This document shows, in pieces, positions 8,834 through 17,530 of a stretch of DNA of 62,217 nt; the stretch's first letter is position 1, and each line of letters begins with the position of its first letter. The stretch comes from JAXMDT01 sp046348685 (GTDB lineage: Bacteria > Pseudomonadota > Alphaproteobacteria > Rickettsiales > UBA998), in assembly GCA_046348685.1 (NCBI GenBank), contig JAXMDT010000012.1, positions 1-62,217 of the forward strand, given 5' to 3'. A model generated the notes under the pieces. It worked only from the letters and a program-made list of their open reading frames with translations, did no database searches and was not told the DNA's origin. A program made the position numbers and the translations under genes.

Positions 8834-10322
8834 CGGTGATTCTTTTCTCCCCGTCGTGGAAGCGAAGCGTTGCTTCCTTATATTTTTCCAACGTCGTTTT
8901 AGAGGTTACCGGATGGCCGTCAGGCGCTACGACAAGAGCAAATCCACGTTTCAGGGTGCCGGTATAGCTCAAGCTTTCCAAGAGGCGCGCACTTGCCTCC
9001 AGGCGCAGGGATAACGTCTCAAGACGATATGTGAAACTTTTCGATTGCCGTGCGGCGATCTGGTCTAAAGCTTCCTGACGTCTTTTAATGGGTTGTGACA
9101 ATATTTGCGGCGCAAGGCGCTGCGCGGCAGCAGAAAAGTAATTTTGAAGGCGCTCGTGATGGTGAAACGCGGCTTTTTGAAGACGTGCATCGTATTGTGC
9201 CAGAATTTCCTGCTGACGGCGGATCGGCTGCGAAAGCATCAATGGCGAGAGACGGCTCGCTAAAATATTCAGCGCATGCATTTTGTTTTTCAGCAAACCT
9301 GGCAATGCCGCATGCGTCAGGCGCTCGCTCCATTCATCCAGGCGCTGATTGACTGTAGCAAGCAGGGAATCCAGCCGCGGCAGACCGCGCACCAGTCCAC
9401 GCAGTTTTTCATGCTCGTGTGCCAAAAAACGCTGCACCGAACGGCCAAGCCTTATTTCGGTTTCCTGCGTATAAAGCAGTAATTCTTCCCGCACCGGTAC
9501 TGCCATTTCCGCGGCGGCTGTCGGTGTCGGTGCACGGCGGTCGGCAACGTAATCGATCAGCGTGGTATCGGTTTCATGGCCGACGGCAGAAATAAGTGGA
9601 ATGGTGCAGGCAGCCACGGCGCGGACGACGATTTCCTCGTTGAAGCACCAGAGGTCTTCCATCGAACCACCGCCACGCGCCACGATAATCAGATCGGGAC
9701 GATTTGGCGAATCCATCGTGCTGAACCCATTAATCGCAGCGGCGATTTCATCACTGGCACATTCGCCCTGTACCCGTACCGGCCAGACGATGACATGCAG
9801 TGGAAAACGGTCTGAAAGGCGATGCAGAATATCGCGGATGACTGCACCGGTCGGCGATGTCACCACGCCAATCGTTTTTGGCAGGAAGGGAAGGGCTTTT
9901 TTGCGTGCAGGATCGAACAGGCCCTCGGCCAGAAATTGCTGTTTGCGTTTTTCAAGCAGGGCCATCAACGCGCCCGCACCTGCCACTTCCATACGGTCAA
10001 CGATAAGCTGGTAAGTCGATTTGGTGCCGGCATAGGTGGAGAGTTTGCCGGTGGCGATCACCTCCATGCCATCTTCCGGCGCCATGCCAAGCTTGCTCGC
10101 GGTGCCGCGCCAACAAACGGAACTTAAAACCGAATTAGCATCCTTTAGATCGAAGTAAAGATGGCCGGAGGCGGGGCGTTTGAATCCGGATATTTCTCCT
10201 CGCACGCGCACGTAGCCAAACGTGTCCTCGACGACGCGCTTCACCGCTCCGGAAATCTCGCTGACGGTATACTCTTGAATATTATGTGTCACGCTAGGGC
10301 TTGGCATGGCGGAAAAACTCAT
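8826..10322 (-). CDS. xseA: Exodeoxyribonuclease VII large subunit
   Basis: 498 residues. Together with XseB it digests single-stranded DNA to oligonucleotides. An N-terminal OB-fold (about residues 15-115; GEISGFKRPASGHLYFDLKD) leads to the catalytic core with GVVTSPTGAVIRDI (about 152-165), ARGGGSMEDLWCFNEE (about 214-229) and SAVGHETDTTLIDYVADRRAPTPTAAAE (about 244-271). The C-terminal half is long and coiled-coil, with the repeated PILSQPIKRRQEALDQ-type segments expected for this subunit. xseB is not in the window. The gene is divergent from purD with a 39-base gap; no good ribosome-binding site precedes ATG 10322, and M6 at 10307 is an alternative start. Confidence 0.96.
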   Translation of the reverse strand: MSFSAMPSPSVTHNIQEYTVSEISGAVKRVVEDTFGYVRVRGEISGFKRPASGHLYFDLKDANSVLSSVCWRGTASKLGMAPEDGMEVIATGKLSTYAGTKSTYQLIVDRMEVAGAGALMALLEKRKQQFLAEGLFDPARKKALPFLPKTIGVVTSPTGAVIRDILHRLSDRFPLHVIVWPVRVQGECASDEIAAAINGFSTMDSPNRPDLIIVARGGGSMEDLWCFNEEIVVRAVAACTIPLISAVGHETDTTLIDYVADRRAPTPTAAAEMAVPVREELLLYTQETEIRLGRSVQRFLAHEHEKLRGLVRGLPRLDSLLATVNQRLDEWSERLTHAALPGLLKNKMHALNILASRLSPLMLSQPIRRQQEILAQYDARLQKAAFHHHERLQNYFSAAAQRLAPQILSQPIKRRQEALDQIAARQSKSFTYRLETLSLRLEASARLLESLSYTGTLKRGFALVVAPDGHPVTSKTTLEKYKEATLRFHDGEKRITVS

Positions 10323-10361
10323 TTAAGGAGTACATCTAACCTTTAAGATTTCTGTTGTGCA

Positions 10362-11633
10362 ATGAATATCCTTGTTATTGGCTCCGGCGGACGCGAGCAC
10401 GCCATCTGTAAAGCCTTAAAAAAATCTCCGCATCTGAAGAAGCTGTTTTGTATGCCTGGCAATGGAGGCATTGAGCAGGATGCGCTGTGTGTGCCCGCTC
10501 GCGGGACGGAAGAAATCGTTGGTTTTTGCAAGGATGAAGGCATCGACCTGGTCATTGTGGGGCCGGAACAACCGTTGGTGGATGGCGTAACGGACGCTCT
10601 TCGTGCAGAAAATATCCGCGTTTTTGGTCCTTCCCAGAAAGCAGCGCAACTTGAGGCCTCGAAAGGCTTTACGAAAGAAATCTGCAAAAAATATCATATT
10701 CCGACGGCAGGATATGGCTGGTTTGACGACCCAGCCTCCGCGCTGGATTATCTTGCACAGCAATCGATGCCGATCGTCATTAAAGCTGACGGGCTTGCAG
10801 CAGGTAAAGGCGTCATTATCGCGCATCGCCGCCGTGAAGCAGAACGCGTTATCGAAGAAATGTTTGCTGGTAAATTTGGCGATGCGAGCAGTTCAGTTGT
10901 CATTGAAGAATTCCTCGAGGGTGAAGAGGTGAGCTTCTTTGCGCTATCTGACGGTGAAAGTGCAGTCGAGTTTGGCTCGGCCCAGGATCATAAAGCGGCG
11001 TTCGATGGCGATACAGGCCCAAATACCGGTGGTATGGGCACCTATGCACCGGCGCCTGTTATGACACCGGAACTGCGCGAACAAGTGATGCAGACGATTA
11101 TCCTGCCAACGGTAAAAGCGATGAAAGAAGAGGGGACGCCGTATCAGGGCGTGCTGTTTGCAGGATTGATGCTGACGAATGAAGGCCCGAAGCTGATCGA
11201 GTTTAACTGTCGCTTCGGTGATCCGGAAACACAGGTGCTGATGACGCGACTGAAAAGCGACCTGATCGAGATTCTCTACCAAACGGCGAGCGGTGCGCTA
11301 CCAAAATCACCACCGCTTTTTCATGATCAGGCAGCCCTCTGTGTCGTGATGGCAGCGAAGGGTTATCCGAATGATTATGAAAAAGGCACCGAGATCAAGA
11401 ATTTGGAAAAAGCTTCTGAAATTCCCGATGTTACGATTTATCATGCAGGCACCAAGCGGGACGGGGACCGGTTTTTTGCCGCCGGAGGGCGTGTTCTTGG
11501 GGTGACATCGGTCGGTGATACAATCGAAGATGCGCAGGCCAGGGCCTATAGTGCGGTCGATGCCATAGATTGGCCAGAAGGCTTTTGTCGCCGCGATATT
11601 GGCTGGCGCGCCATGCAGAAAAAAGCATCCTAA
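10362..11633 (+). CDS. purD: Phosphoribosylamine-glycine ligase (GARS)
   Basis: 423 residues. Catalyses the ATP-dependent second step of purine synthesis, joining glycine to phosphoribosylamine. The N-terminal domain has MNILVIGSGGREHA; the ATP-grasp domain shows KADGLAAGKGV (about 141-151), GPNTGGMGTY (about 219-228) and the ligand segment FNCRFGDPETQ (about 283-293). Length is standard. Divergent from xseA. Purine genes other than this one are not nearby, which is common for purD. Confidence 0.97.
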   Translation: MNILVIGSGGREHAICKALKKSPHLKKLFCMPGNGGIEQDALCVPARGTEEIVGFCKDEGIDLVIVGPEQPLVDGVTDALRAENIRVFGPSQKAAQLEASKGFTKEICKKYHIPTAGYGWFDDPASALDYLAQQSMPIVIKADGLAAGKGVIIAHRRREAERVIEEMFAGKFGDASSSVVIEEFLEGEEVSFFALSDGESAVEFGSAQDHKAAFDGDTGPNTGGMGTYAPAPVMTPELREQVMQTIILPTVKAMKEEGTPYQGVLFAGLMLTNEGPKLIEFNCRFGDPETQVLMTRLKSDLIEILYQTASGALPKSPPLFHDQAALCVVMAAKGYPNDYEKGTEIKNLEKASEIPDVTIYHAGTKRDGDRFFAAGGRVLGVTSVGDTIEDAQARAYSAVDAIDWPEGFCRRDIGWRAMQKKAS

Positions 11634-11644
11634 AGCTTTTTAGG
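11629..11644 (+). terminator. Weak hairpin at the purD stop codon
   Basis: CCTAAA-GCTT-TTTAGG forms a 6-bp hairpin that overlaps the purD stop, and a T run (11659-11663) follows some 15 bases later after ACGGCGTC. The geometry is poor for an intrinsic terminator, so it is offered only as a possible 3' end of the purD transcript ahead of phoB. Confidence 0.25.
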
Positions 11645-11770
11645 CCCTAAACGGCGTCTTTTTAAGAATTGCTTTAGAAACATTTAAATAAAAAATAACC
11701 TGTTCACACTAAGATAAATTTTCTATTTAGTTGCTAACTATTCATTTTTTACTCTAATGTAGCCCCGATT

Positions 11771-12523
11771 ATGTCAAGACAGCCTGCGCTAGAAACTTCT
11801 GTTCTCATCGTCGAAGACGAGCCGACGATTGTCACGATGCTCCGCTATAACCTGGAGCGCGAAGGATTCAAGGTCTATTCCACGGGCGATGGCGAGGAAG
11901 CTATTACGCTCGTTAAAGAATATAAGCCGGATATCATCGTGCTTGATTGGATGCTGCCATCCATGACCGGTATCGAAGTATGCAAGCACCTGCGCTGGAA
12001 TCAGGATACTAAAAACATTCCGATCATCATGCTCTCTGCCCGCGGTGAAGAAGGTGACCGTATTCGCGGCCTCGATGTCGGCGCCGACGATTATATCGTC
12101 AAACCGTTTTCGCCAAGCGAGCTCGTTGCGCGCATCAAAGCGGTATTCCGCCGCATCCGTCCGTCACTGACTGAGCAGAAGCTCGAATATGCCGGTATCT
12201 ACATGGATATTTCGACGCATAAAGTGACGCGCAACAACAAGGAAATTCACCTTAGCCCGACCGAATTCGGCCTGCTTCGCTATCTGATGGAGCATCCGGG
12301 CCGCGTTTTCTCGCGCGAGCAGCTGCTCGACGCGGTATGGGGCCATGATATCTATGTCGAATTGCGTACTGTGGACGTGCATGTCCGCCGTCTACGTAAG
12401 GCACTCGATTATGATGGAAAACAGGCGGACTTGATCCGTACCGTGCGTTCCGCCGGTTATGCGCTGGAAGAAAACAGATCCGGCAAGCGTACCGAAGAAG
12501 GCGACGCCGACGAATTCGCATAA
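11771..12523 (+). CDS. phoB: PhoB-like phosphate response regulator (OmpR/PhoB family)
   Basis: 250 residues. Receiver domain with acidic pair E15/D16, phospho-acceptor D59 (VLDWMLP) and switch lysine K111 (IVKPFSP); C-terminal winged helix with the PhoB-like stretch LSPTEFGLLRYLMEHPGRVFSREQLL and TVDVHVRRLRKAL. Activates phosphate-starvation genes when phosphorylated. The next gene encodes a PhoX-family secreted protein, supporting the PhoB call. No PhoR, Pst or PhoU gene is in the window. The 137-base upstream gap is very AT-rich and must hold its promoter. A short acidic/basic tail follows the winged helix. Confidence 0.9.
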   Translation: MSRQPALETSVLIVEDEPTIVTMLRYNLEREGFKVYSTGDGEEAITLVKEYKPDIIVLDWMLPSMTGIEVCKHLRWNQDTKNIPIIMLSARGEEGDRIRGLDVGADDYIVKPFSPSELVARIKAVFRRIRPSLTEQKLEYAGIYMDISTHKVTRNNKEIHLSPTEFGLLRYLMEHPGRVFSREQLLDAVWGHDIYVELRTVDVHVRRLRKALDYDGKQADLIRTVRSAGYALEENRSGKRTEEGDADEFA

Positions 12524-12565
12524 AAGTTCAAAGATCGCGATGACTATTGGACGTGGCTGTGCTAT

Positions 12566-14500
12566 GTGAAGCACATGTCCGAGCACTCCGTTTCCACGCA
12601 GCCAACTTTCAGCGACATACTCGAAACGCGCACGATTTCGCGCCGATCTTTCCTGAAGGCGGGAGGCATGCTTGGTGCGGCGCTGACAAGCGTCAGCCTG
12701 TTGCCATCACGCGCCTATGCAGGCGAGACAATAACGCCTGCCAAATCAACCCTGACGTTCCGGGAAATTTCAAAGAACACGCTCGACAGGCCAGTCATTG
12801 CCGCCGGTTATAAAGCGGATGTTTTGCTACGCTGGGGCGACGATCTCCTGGGGAATAATGGCCCCTTTAACCCTCGTTTACTGAGCCCGGAAGACCAGGC
12901 AAAGCGTTTTGGCTATAACAACGACTATATAGCGTACATGCCGTTGCCGAAAGGTTCAGGTAATTCAGAGCATGGCCTGCTGCATGTAAATCACGAATAT
13001 ACCAACTTGAGGCTGATGTTTCCGGGCTTGACGGCGGAAAACGAAAGACTTCTGGCCCGCGAGGATCAAGGGCGCATTGAGCAGGAAGCGCAAGGCTTCA
13101 GCGTAGTCGAAATCAAGAAAACGGGGGGCGTTTGGCATGCTCAAAATAAAAGCGGTTATAATCGCCGCGTAACGGCGACAACCGAGATAGAAATTTCAGG
13201 CCCTGCCGCCGGTCATAAACGTATGCAGACTGAAGCGGATCCTACGGGAAAGCGAGTGTTGGGAACGTTCGGTAATTGTTCCGGCGGCGTAACGCCTTGG
13301 GGAACGGTTCTGACCTGCGAAGAAAACTTCGACGAATATTTCGGCGGCATTCCCAAAGAATCCAACCCCGAAACCAAACCATTGCGGCGTTATGGCGTGG
13401 ATGGTGGAGGATTTTATAATTGGCATAAATTCGACTCCCGCTTCGATCTCGGCAAAGGCTGTTGCGAGGCGAATCGTTTTGGCTGGGTTGTGGAATATGA
13501 TCCGTATGACCCAAAGTTGATACCGAAAAAACGAACCGCCCTCGGCCGCTTTAAGCATGAAGCCGCCAACGTCGCTATGACCGCGGATGGAAGGCTTGCC
13601 GTCTATTCCGGCGATGATGAAGTTTTTGAATATGTTTACCGGTTTGTCACGAAGGAAAAAGTTGATATGCAGAATCCGGAGAACAACCGTGATCTGCTGG
13701 ATGACGGCGTGCGATCGGTAGCGCGTTTCTTTCCGGATGGCACCATGCGTTGGCTGCCGCTTGTTCATGGCAACGGCCCGCTGACGGAAAAAAACGGGTT
13801 TTATTCGCAGGCCGATATCCTCATCGAAACGCGCCGCGCCGCCGACCTAGTAGAAGCAACACCGATGGATCGCCCCGAAGACGTGGAAGTCAATCCGAAG
13901 ACGAATAAAGTCTATGTCGTCATGACAAAAAACCCGGATCGGCCCGAAGGCAAGATAAACATTGCCAACCGCCGTGCACCGAACCGTTATGGACATATTC
14001 TGGAACTGACGCCACCCTCTGTTTCAGGAAAAGCGGATCATGGCGCCGATGTCTATCACTGGGATGTGTTCCTGCTTGGCGGCGATCCTAGCAAACAAGA
14101 AGACATGGCAAAATATCTCTCTCCCGTTTCTAACCAGGGCTGGCTAACCAATCCAGACAATATTGCTTTCGATGCGCGCGGACGCATCTGGATCGCAACA
14201 GACGGTCAGCATGATGCCATTGGCAAAAACGAAGGCCTTTATGCCGCGGATACCGAAGGTGAGGGCAGGGGCTCTACGCGTCTCTTTTTCACCTCTCCCA
14301 TTGGTGCGGAAATTACCGGCCCCTATTTTACACCAGACGGCAAGACACTGTTTCTGTCTATTCAGCATCCCGGCGAAGATCCCGATGAATCGAACTATGA
14401 TCGTCCTTCCACGCGCTGGCCGGATTTTTCCAGCGACATGCCACCCCGGCCATCCGTAATTGCAATTACTAAGGAAGACGGCGAAATTATTGGCGGCTAA
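12566..14500 (+). CDS. PhoX-family (DUF839) Tat-exported alkaline phosphatase-like protein
   Basis: 644 residues from GTG 12566 (ATG at 12575 is equally possible). The N-terminus has a twin-arginine signal: SRRSFLK at 25-31, then a hydrophobic stretch ending in SRAYAGE near residue 53. The body is DUF839/PhoX: GNCSGGVTPWGTVLTCEENFDEYF (around 236-259), the YGHILELTP block, and the DNIAFDARGRIWIATDG segment (about 532-548). PhoX enzymes are calcium/iron-dependent periplasmic phosphatases that free phosphate from organic esters. Location 42 bases after phoB suggests phosphate-starvation control, although I could not see a clear Pho box in the gap. Substrate is inferred from family. Confidence 0.9.
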   Translation: MKHMSEHSVSTQPTFSDILETRTISRRSFLKAGGMLGAALTSVSLLPSRAYAGETITPAKSTLTFREISKNTLDRPVIAAGYKADVLLRWGDDLLGNNGPFNPRLLSPEDQAKRFGYNNDYIAYMPLPKGSGNSEHGLLHVNHEYTNLRLMFPGLTAENERLLAREDQGRIEQEAQGFSVVEIKKTGGVWHAQNKSGYNRRVTATTEIEISGPAAGHKRMQTEADPTGKRVLGTFGNCSGGVTPWGTVLTCEENFDEYFGGIPKESNPETKPLRRYGVDGGGFYNWHKFDSRFDLGKGCCEANRFGWVVEYDPYDPKLIPKKRTALGRFKHEAANVAMTADGRLAVYSGDDEVFEYVYRFVTKEKVDMQNPENNRDLLDDGVRSVARFFPDGTMRWLPLVHGNGPLTEKNGFYSQADILIETRRAADLVEATPMDRPEDVEVNPKTNKVYVVMTKNPDRPEGKINIANRRAPNRYGHILELTPPSVSGKADHGADVYHWDVFLLGGDPSKQEDMAKYLSPVSNQGWLTNPDNIAFDARGRIWIATDGQHDAIGKNEGLYAADTEGEGRGSTRLFFTSPIGAEITGPYFTPDGKTLFLSIQHPGEDPDESNYDRPSTRWPDFSSDMPPRPSVIAITKEDGEIIGG

Positions 14501-14525
14501 GCATTATTTTAAAGCAAAAAGCTTC

Positions 14526-15695
14526 TTATTTTAATGAATCAAGTAACGTAATTTTATCCAGCATATAATTTGAATCTTCCCACTTCTTTTCGAGAATTTT
14601 TATTGTATCGCCCAGTTGCTTGCCCGGTTGCATGCCATTTTTAATCAGATCGTCGCCGCTTACCGGAAAAACAGGGATTTCCCAGCTTTTGCAGTGTTCC
14701 AGAAGCTGTATGACCTGATCTGCCGAATACCGGAGCCGTACGCCATCCCGCAACGTTAATAAGCAGGCTATATTTTTCCCAAGCTTTAAGGTAGCGCGTT
14801 TCAGATTTTTCTCATCCGCAATGGGCGGATAAGTTACGAGTTGTTTTAAGAGATCAGAGTCTTTTCTGGACATACGCCAGCGGTCGGCAATAGCCGGCAA
14901 ATTTTCCTCCGTTAGCAGGAAAGAAAGTCGCAGCAAAGGATGCGGTCTTTCCGCCGACAGCTGTTCCAGTCCCAACAATTTTTGCAGAAGATCCAGATTA
15001 ACTGAAGACCCTAGCAATAACGCTAATACACCGGTTGCTTCCATGCACTGCAATGCGTAAGCGGGATTTTTAGCGGTCAGTAATTTCACCATTTCCGTTT
15101 GAAGGCGCTCGCCGGAGAGTTTTAGCAGCTGATCTTTAGCCTTGCGGCATGCTTCCAACGCTTCTGCATCTGCAGGCGGGCTACCGTGGGTAGCCAGAAA
15201 GCGGAAAAATCGTAAAATGCGCAGATAGTCTTCCGTGATGCGTTCATCCGCGTTACCGATAAAACGAACACTCTTTTTTGCTAAATCTTTTTGCCCCTCG
15301 AAGTAATCGTAAATTGTGCCGTTGCTATCCAGATAAAGCGCGTTGATGGTAAAGTCGCGTCGCGCGGCATCTTCCTGCCAGTTATTCGTATATTCCACAG
15401 AGGCATGCCTTCCGTCGCAGGCAGCGTCTTTGCGCAAGGTGGTGATTTCTATCGACCGATTCTGAAATATGGCTGTCACCGTGCCATGCTCAAAACCAGT
15501 CGGTACGGCGCGGATATGATCTTTTTCCAAAATTGCGATGATTTTATCGGGCAAGGCCGTAGTTGCGGCATCCAGATCGCCGAGCGGCCTCTGCATCAAT
15601 CCATCGCGAACGCAGCCACCTACGAAACGCAATTCCTCCCCTGTTTCTGCAAAAAGTGTGAAAAAAGACGCTCTGTCGCGCCACGCGGAAACCAA
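14526..15695 (-). CDS. cca: CCA tRNA nucleotidyltransferase / poly(A) polymerase family
   Basis: 389 residues. Adds or repairs the 3'-CCA end of tRNAs. Nucleotidyltransferase motif GGCVRD at residues 26-31 with catalytic pair D40/D42 (GDLDAATTALP), then RRDFTINALY (about 111-120) and the RNA-binding region ERITEDYLRILRFFRF (about 150-165). Length is typical of alphaproteobacterial CCA enzymes. An in-frame TGA lies directly upstream of the first codon, so translation must begin at TTG 15695 or further in; no good ribosome-binding site is seen, and coupling to the small membrane-protein gene 12 bases upstream is likely. Confidence 0.94.
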   Translation of the reverse strand: MVSAWRDRASFFTLFAETGEELRFVGGCVRDGLMQRPLGDLDAATTALPDKIIAILEKDHIRAVPTGFEHGTVTAIFQNRSIEITTLRKDAACDGRHASVEYTNNWQEDAARRDFTINALYLDSNGTIYDYFEGQKDLAKKSVRFIGNADERITEDYLRILRFFRFLATHGSPPADAEALEACRKAKDQLLKLSGERLQTEMVKLLTAKNPAYALQCMEATGVLALLLGSSVNLDLLQKLLGLEQLSAERPHPLLRLSFLLTEENLPAIADRWRMSRKDSDLLKQLVTYPPIADEKNLKRATLKLGKNIACLLTLRDGVRLRYSADQVIQLLEHCKSWEIPVFPVSGDDLIKNGMQPGKQLGDTIKILEKKWEDSNYMLDKITLLDSLK

Positions 15696-15707
15696 TCAGG
15701 CAACGAT

Positions 15708-15995
15708 TCACGGTTCGACATGACCCGGTACGATCTTTCCGTTTTCCTGATGCGGCGGGATGTAATGTCCATCAGTTTCCTGCGGCTGGCTGATGCCGAG
15801 CCATAAGAAGCAAGCGATGAGAATCAGCAAGCTGGCAAGCGTCGTGATGAAAAGCGGAGTGCGCGTTACAAGCGACGCCAATTCAGGAGCCTCCCCCTGT
15901 TTCTTAATAAGGTGGTAGCGGTACAGTAGCCAGCATCCATATAAAAAAAATGGAATAAAAGCTGGCCAGAAGCGTGTAAGAAGTAACCTTATCAT
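15708..15995 (-). CDS. DUF6111-like small membrane protein
   Basis: 95 residues with two hydrophobic segments (about 3-27 and 47-68) and a short polar tail containing ETDGHYIPPHQENGKIVPGHVEP. Small proteins with this layout and tail are regularly found directly before cca in alphaproteobacteria and are listed as DUF6111; function unknown. It sits between glnD (4-base overlap with the glnD stop) and cca (12-base gap), so it is co-transcribed with both. Confidence 0.75.
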   Translation of the reverse strand: MIRLLLTRFWPAFIPFFLYGCWLLYRYHLIKKQGEAPELASLVTRTPLFITTLASLLILIACFLWLGISQPQETDGHYIPPHQENGKIVPGHVEP

Positions 15996-17530
15996 AATTT
16001 TAATTTCTCGATATCGGTCACAAGTTGATTGGTCAGTGCTTCGATCCGTTGCGGATGATTGATTTTAAAGCCATAACGATCCTTGATATAAAAGACGTCG
16101 ACGGCCTTTTCACCATAGGTGGAAATATATGCCGAAGCAATATTGAAGCCTTCCTCCTGCAGCGTACGGCAAATTGTTGAGAGAAGGCCGAGACGGTCAA
16201 GCGCATTGATCTCGATAATAGTATACGTGCTTGAATAATCATTATTGACGAATACCTCCGTCTGGCGCTCCAGCGGTTTCAATTTGCTGGCCAGCGAGCG
16301 TTTCGGCAGGATGGTTTTATGCGGCTCTGTAACGGCCTGCTCAATACGGGCGCGTATGCGCTGCATTAGTTCAGCTTCGATAACGGCGTGCTTGCCCAAA
16401 TCCTGAATCTGCCAGGATTGAACGGCCCAGCCGCTTTTCAGCGTTGCAATGCGCGCGCCTACAATATTTGCATCAGCCGATGAAATCGCACCTGCGACAT
16501 CGGCAAGCAATCCGTACCGATCTTCTGCTACGACAATCATATCGGTCATGTCATGAAATTCGTTGGATGAAAAATCAATGCCGGTTGCCGTCCGGTTTTT
16601 TTTACAATCCTCTATCAGCTTAATTACGGTTGCATGTGACTGTGCATCGCGGGAGGAGAGATACGCATCGTCCACAATACTCAGATAAGCGGCAATGCTG
16701 TCTTCGCTTGATGTGCCGAGTATTGAGATCATGGCTTTTTGAATATCTGCCTTTGCATGCGCGCCTGCGGCGATAGACCCCGTTTGAAAATATTGTTCGG
16801 CGCGGCGGTATAAGTCCCGCAGCAGTAGTCCCTTCCACCCATTCCAGACATTGGGGCCAACGGCACGCACATCGCCGACCGTTAACAAAAACAGCAGGCG
16901 CAGCGTTTCGATTGAGCGGATCGAAGCGGCTAAATGACGATAGGTTTCTGGATCGCCAAGATCACGCTTGAACGCCGTTTCGGTAAGCAGTTCCTGATTT
17001 TCCACTAACATAGCAACTGTTTCGGCATTAGTTTTGGAAAGACCTAATTGTAGCGCGAATGTGTGCGCTATTTCCCCGCCTTTCACAGCATGCTCCCCGC
17101 CACGCCCTTTGGCAATGTCGTGAGTAAAAGCTGCGACAAACAATATTTTTGGCGAGTGGATAAGCGGCATGACTTCCGTTGCCACCGGCATTTCTTTTGC
17201 GAATTTGCCTTTGCCGATATCGTGCAGGATACCGACGACACGTAGAATATGTTCATCCACGGTATAGATGTGATACATATCAAACTGCATCTGACCGGTA
17301 ACGCGCGCGAAATCGGGCATGTATTTTCCAAGCAGTCCGACTTCGCTCATATGCCGCAATGTCAGTTCTGGATTATGTGGCGACATGAGGATATCGAGAA
17401 ACGCATCATTCACTTCCCGCATGCGGCGGAATTTCTGGTCAACCCGCCGCAGGTTTCGTGAAATCAGCTGCAGGTCGCGTGGATGGATATCGAGTTTTTC
17501 ACGTAGCGATACCTGGAATAATTTCATCAT
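15992..17530 (-). CDS. glnD: GlnD C-terminal part: HD phosphohydrolase and two ACT domains (split gene)
   Basis: 512 residues from ATG 17530. HD domain (about 95-215) carries FTHDIAKGRGGEHAVKGGE and MYHIYTVDEH; two ACT domains lie near 330-405 (MIVVAEDRYGLLADVAGAI) and 435-505 (IEINALDRLGLLSTICRTL). In GlnD the HD domain removes UMP from PII and the ACT domains sense glutamine. The first Met falls in the middle of a conserved block: the same frame stays open upstream and encodes FILEGERLT before it, which belongs to GlnD. This is therefore the 3' part of one gene interrupted by a frameshift at about 17654-17658. The start overlaps the stop of the upstream part (TAATG), so reinitiation giving two polypeptides is conceivable. 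Confidence 0.92.
   Translation of the reverse strand: MMKLFQVSLREKLDIHPRDLQLISRNLRRVDQKFRRMREVNDAFLDILMSPHNPELTLRHMSEVGLLGKYMPDFARVTGQMQFDMYHIYTVDEHILRVVGILHDIGKGKFAKEMPVATEVMPLIHSPKILFVAAFTHDIAKGRGGEHAVKGGEIAHTFALQLGLSKTNAETVAMLVENQELLTETAFKRDLGDPETYRHLAASIRSIETLRLLFLLTVGDVRAVGPNVWNGWKGLLLRDLYRRAEQYFQTGSIAAGAHAKADIQKAMISILGTSSEDSIAAYLSIVDDAYLSSRDAQSHATVIKLIEDCKKNRTATGIDFSSNEFHDMTDMIVVAEDRYGLLADVAGAISSADANIVGARIATLKSGWAVQSWQIQDLGKHAVIEAELMQRIRARIEQAVTEPHKTILPKRSLASKLKPLERQTEVFVNNDYSSTYTIIEINALDRLGLLSTICRTLQEEGFNIASAYISTYGEKAVDVFYIKDRYGFKINHPQRIEALTNQLVTDIEKLKL

Noticed and set aside
12524..12565. Pho box between phoB and the PhoX-family gene
   Set aside because: GCTGTGCTATGTGAAGCACA has a partial resemblance only; the direct repeat of CTGTCAT needed for PhoB is not there.
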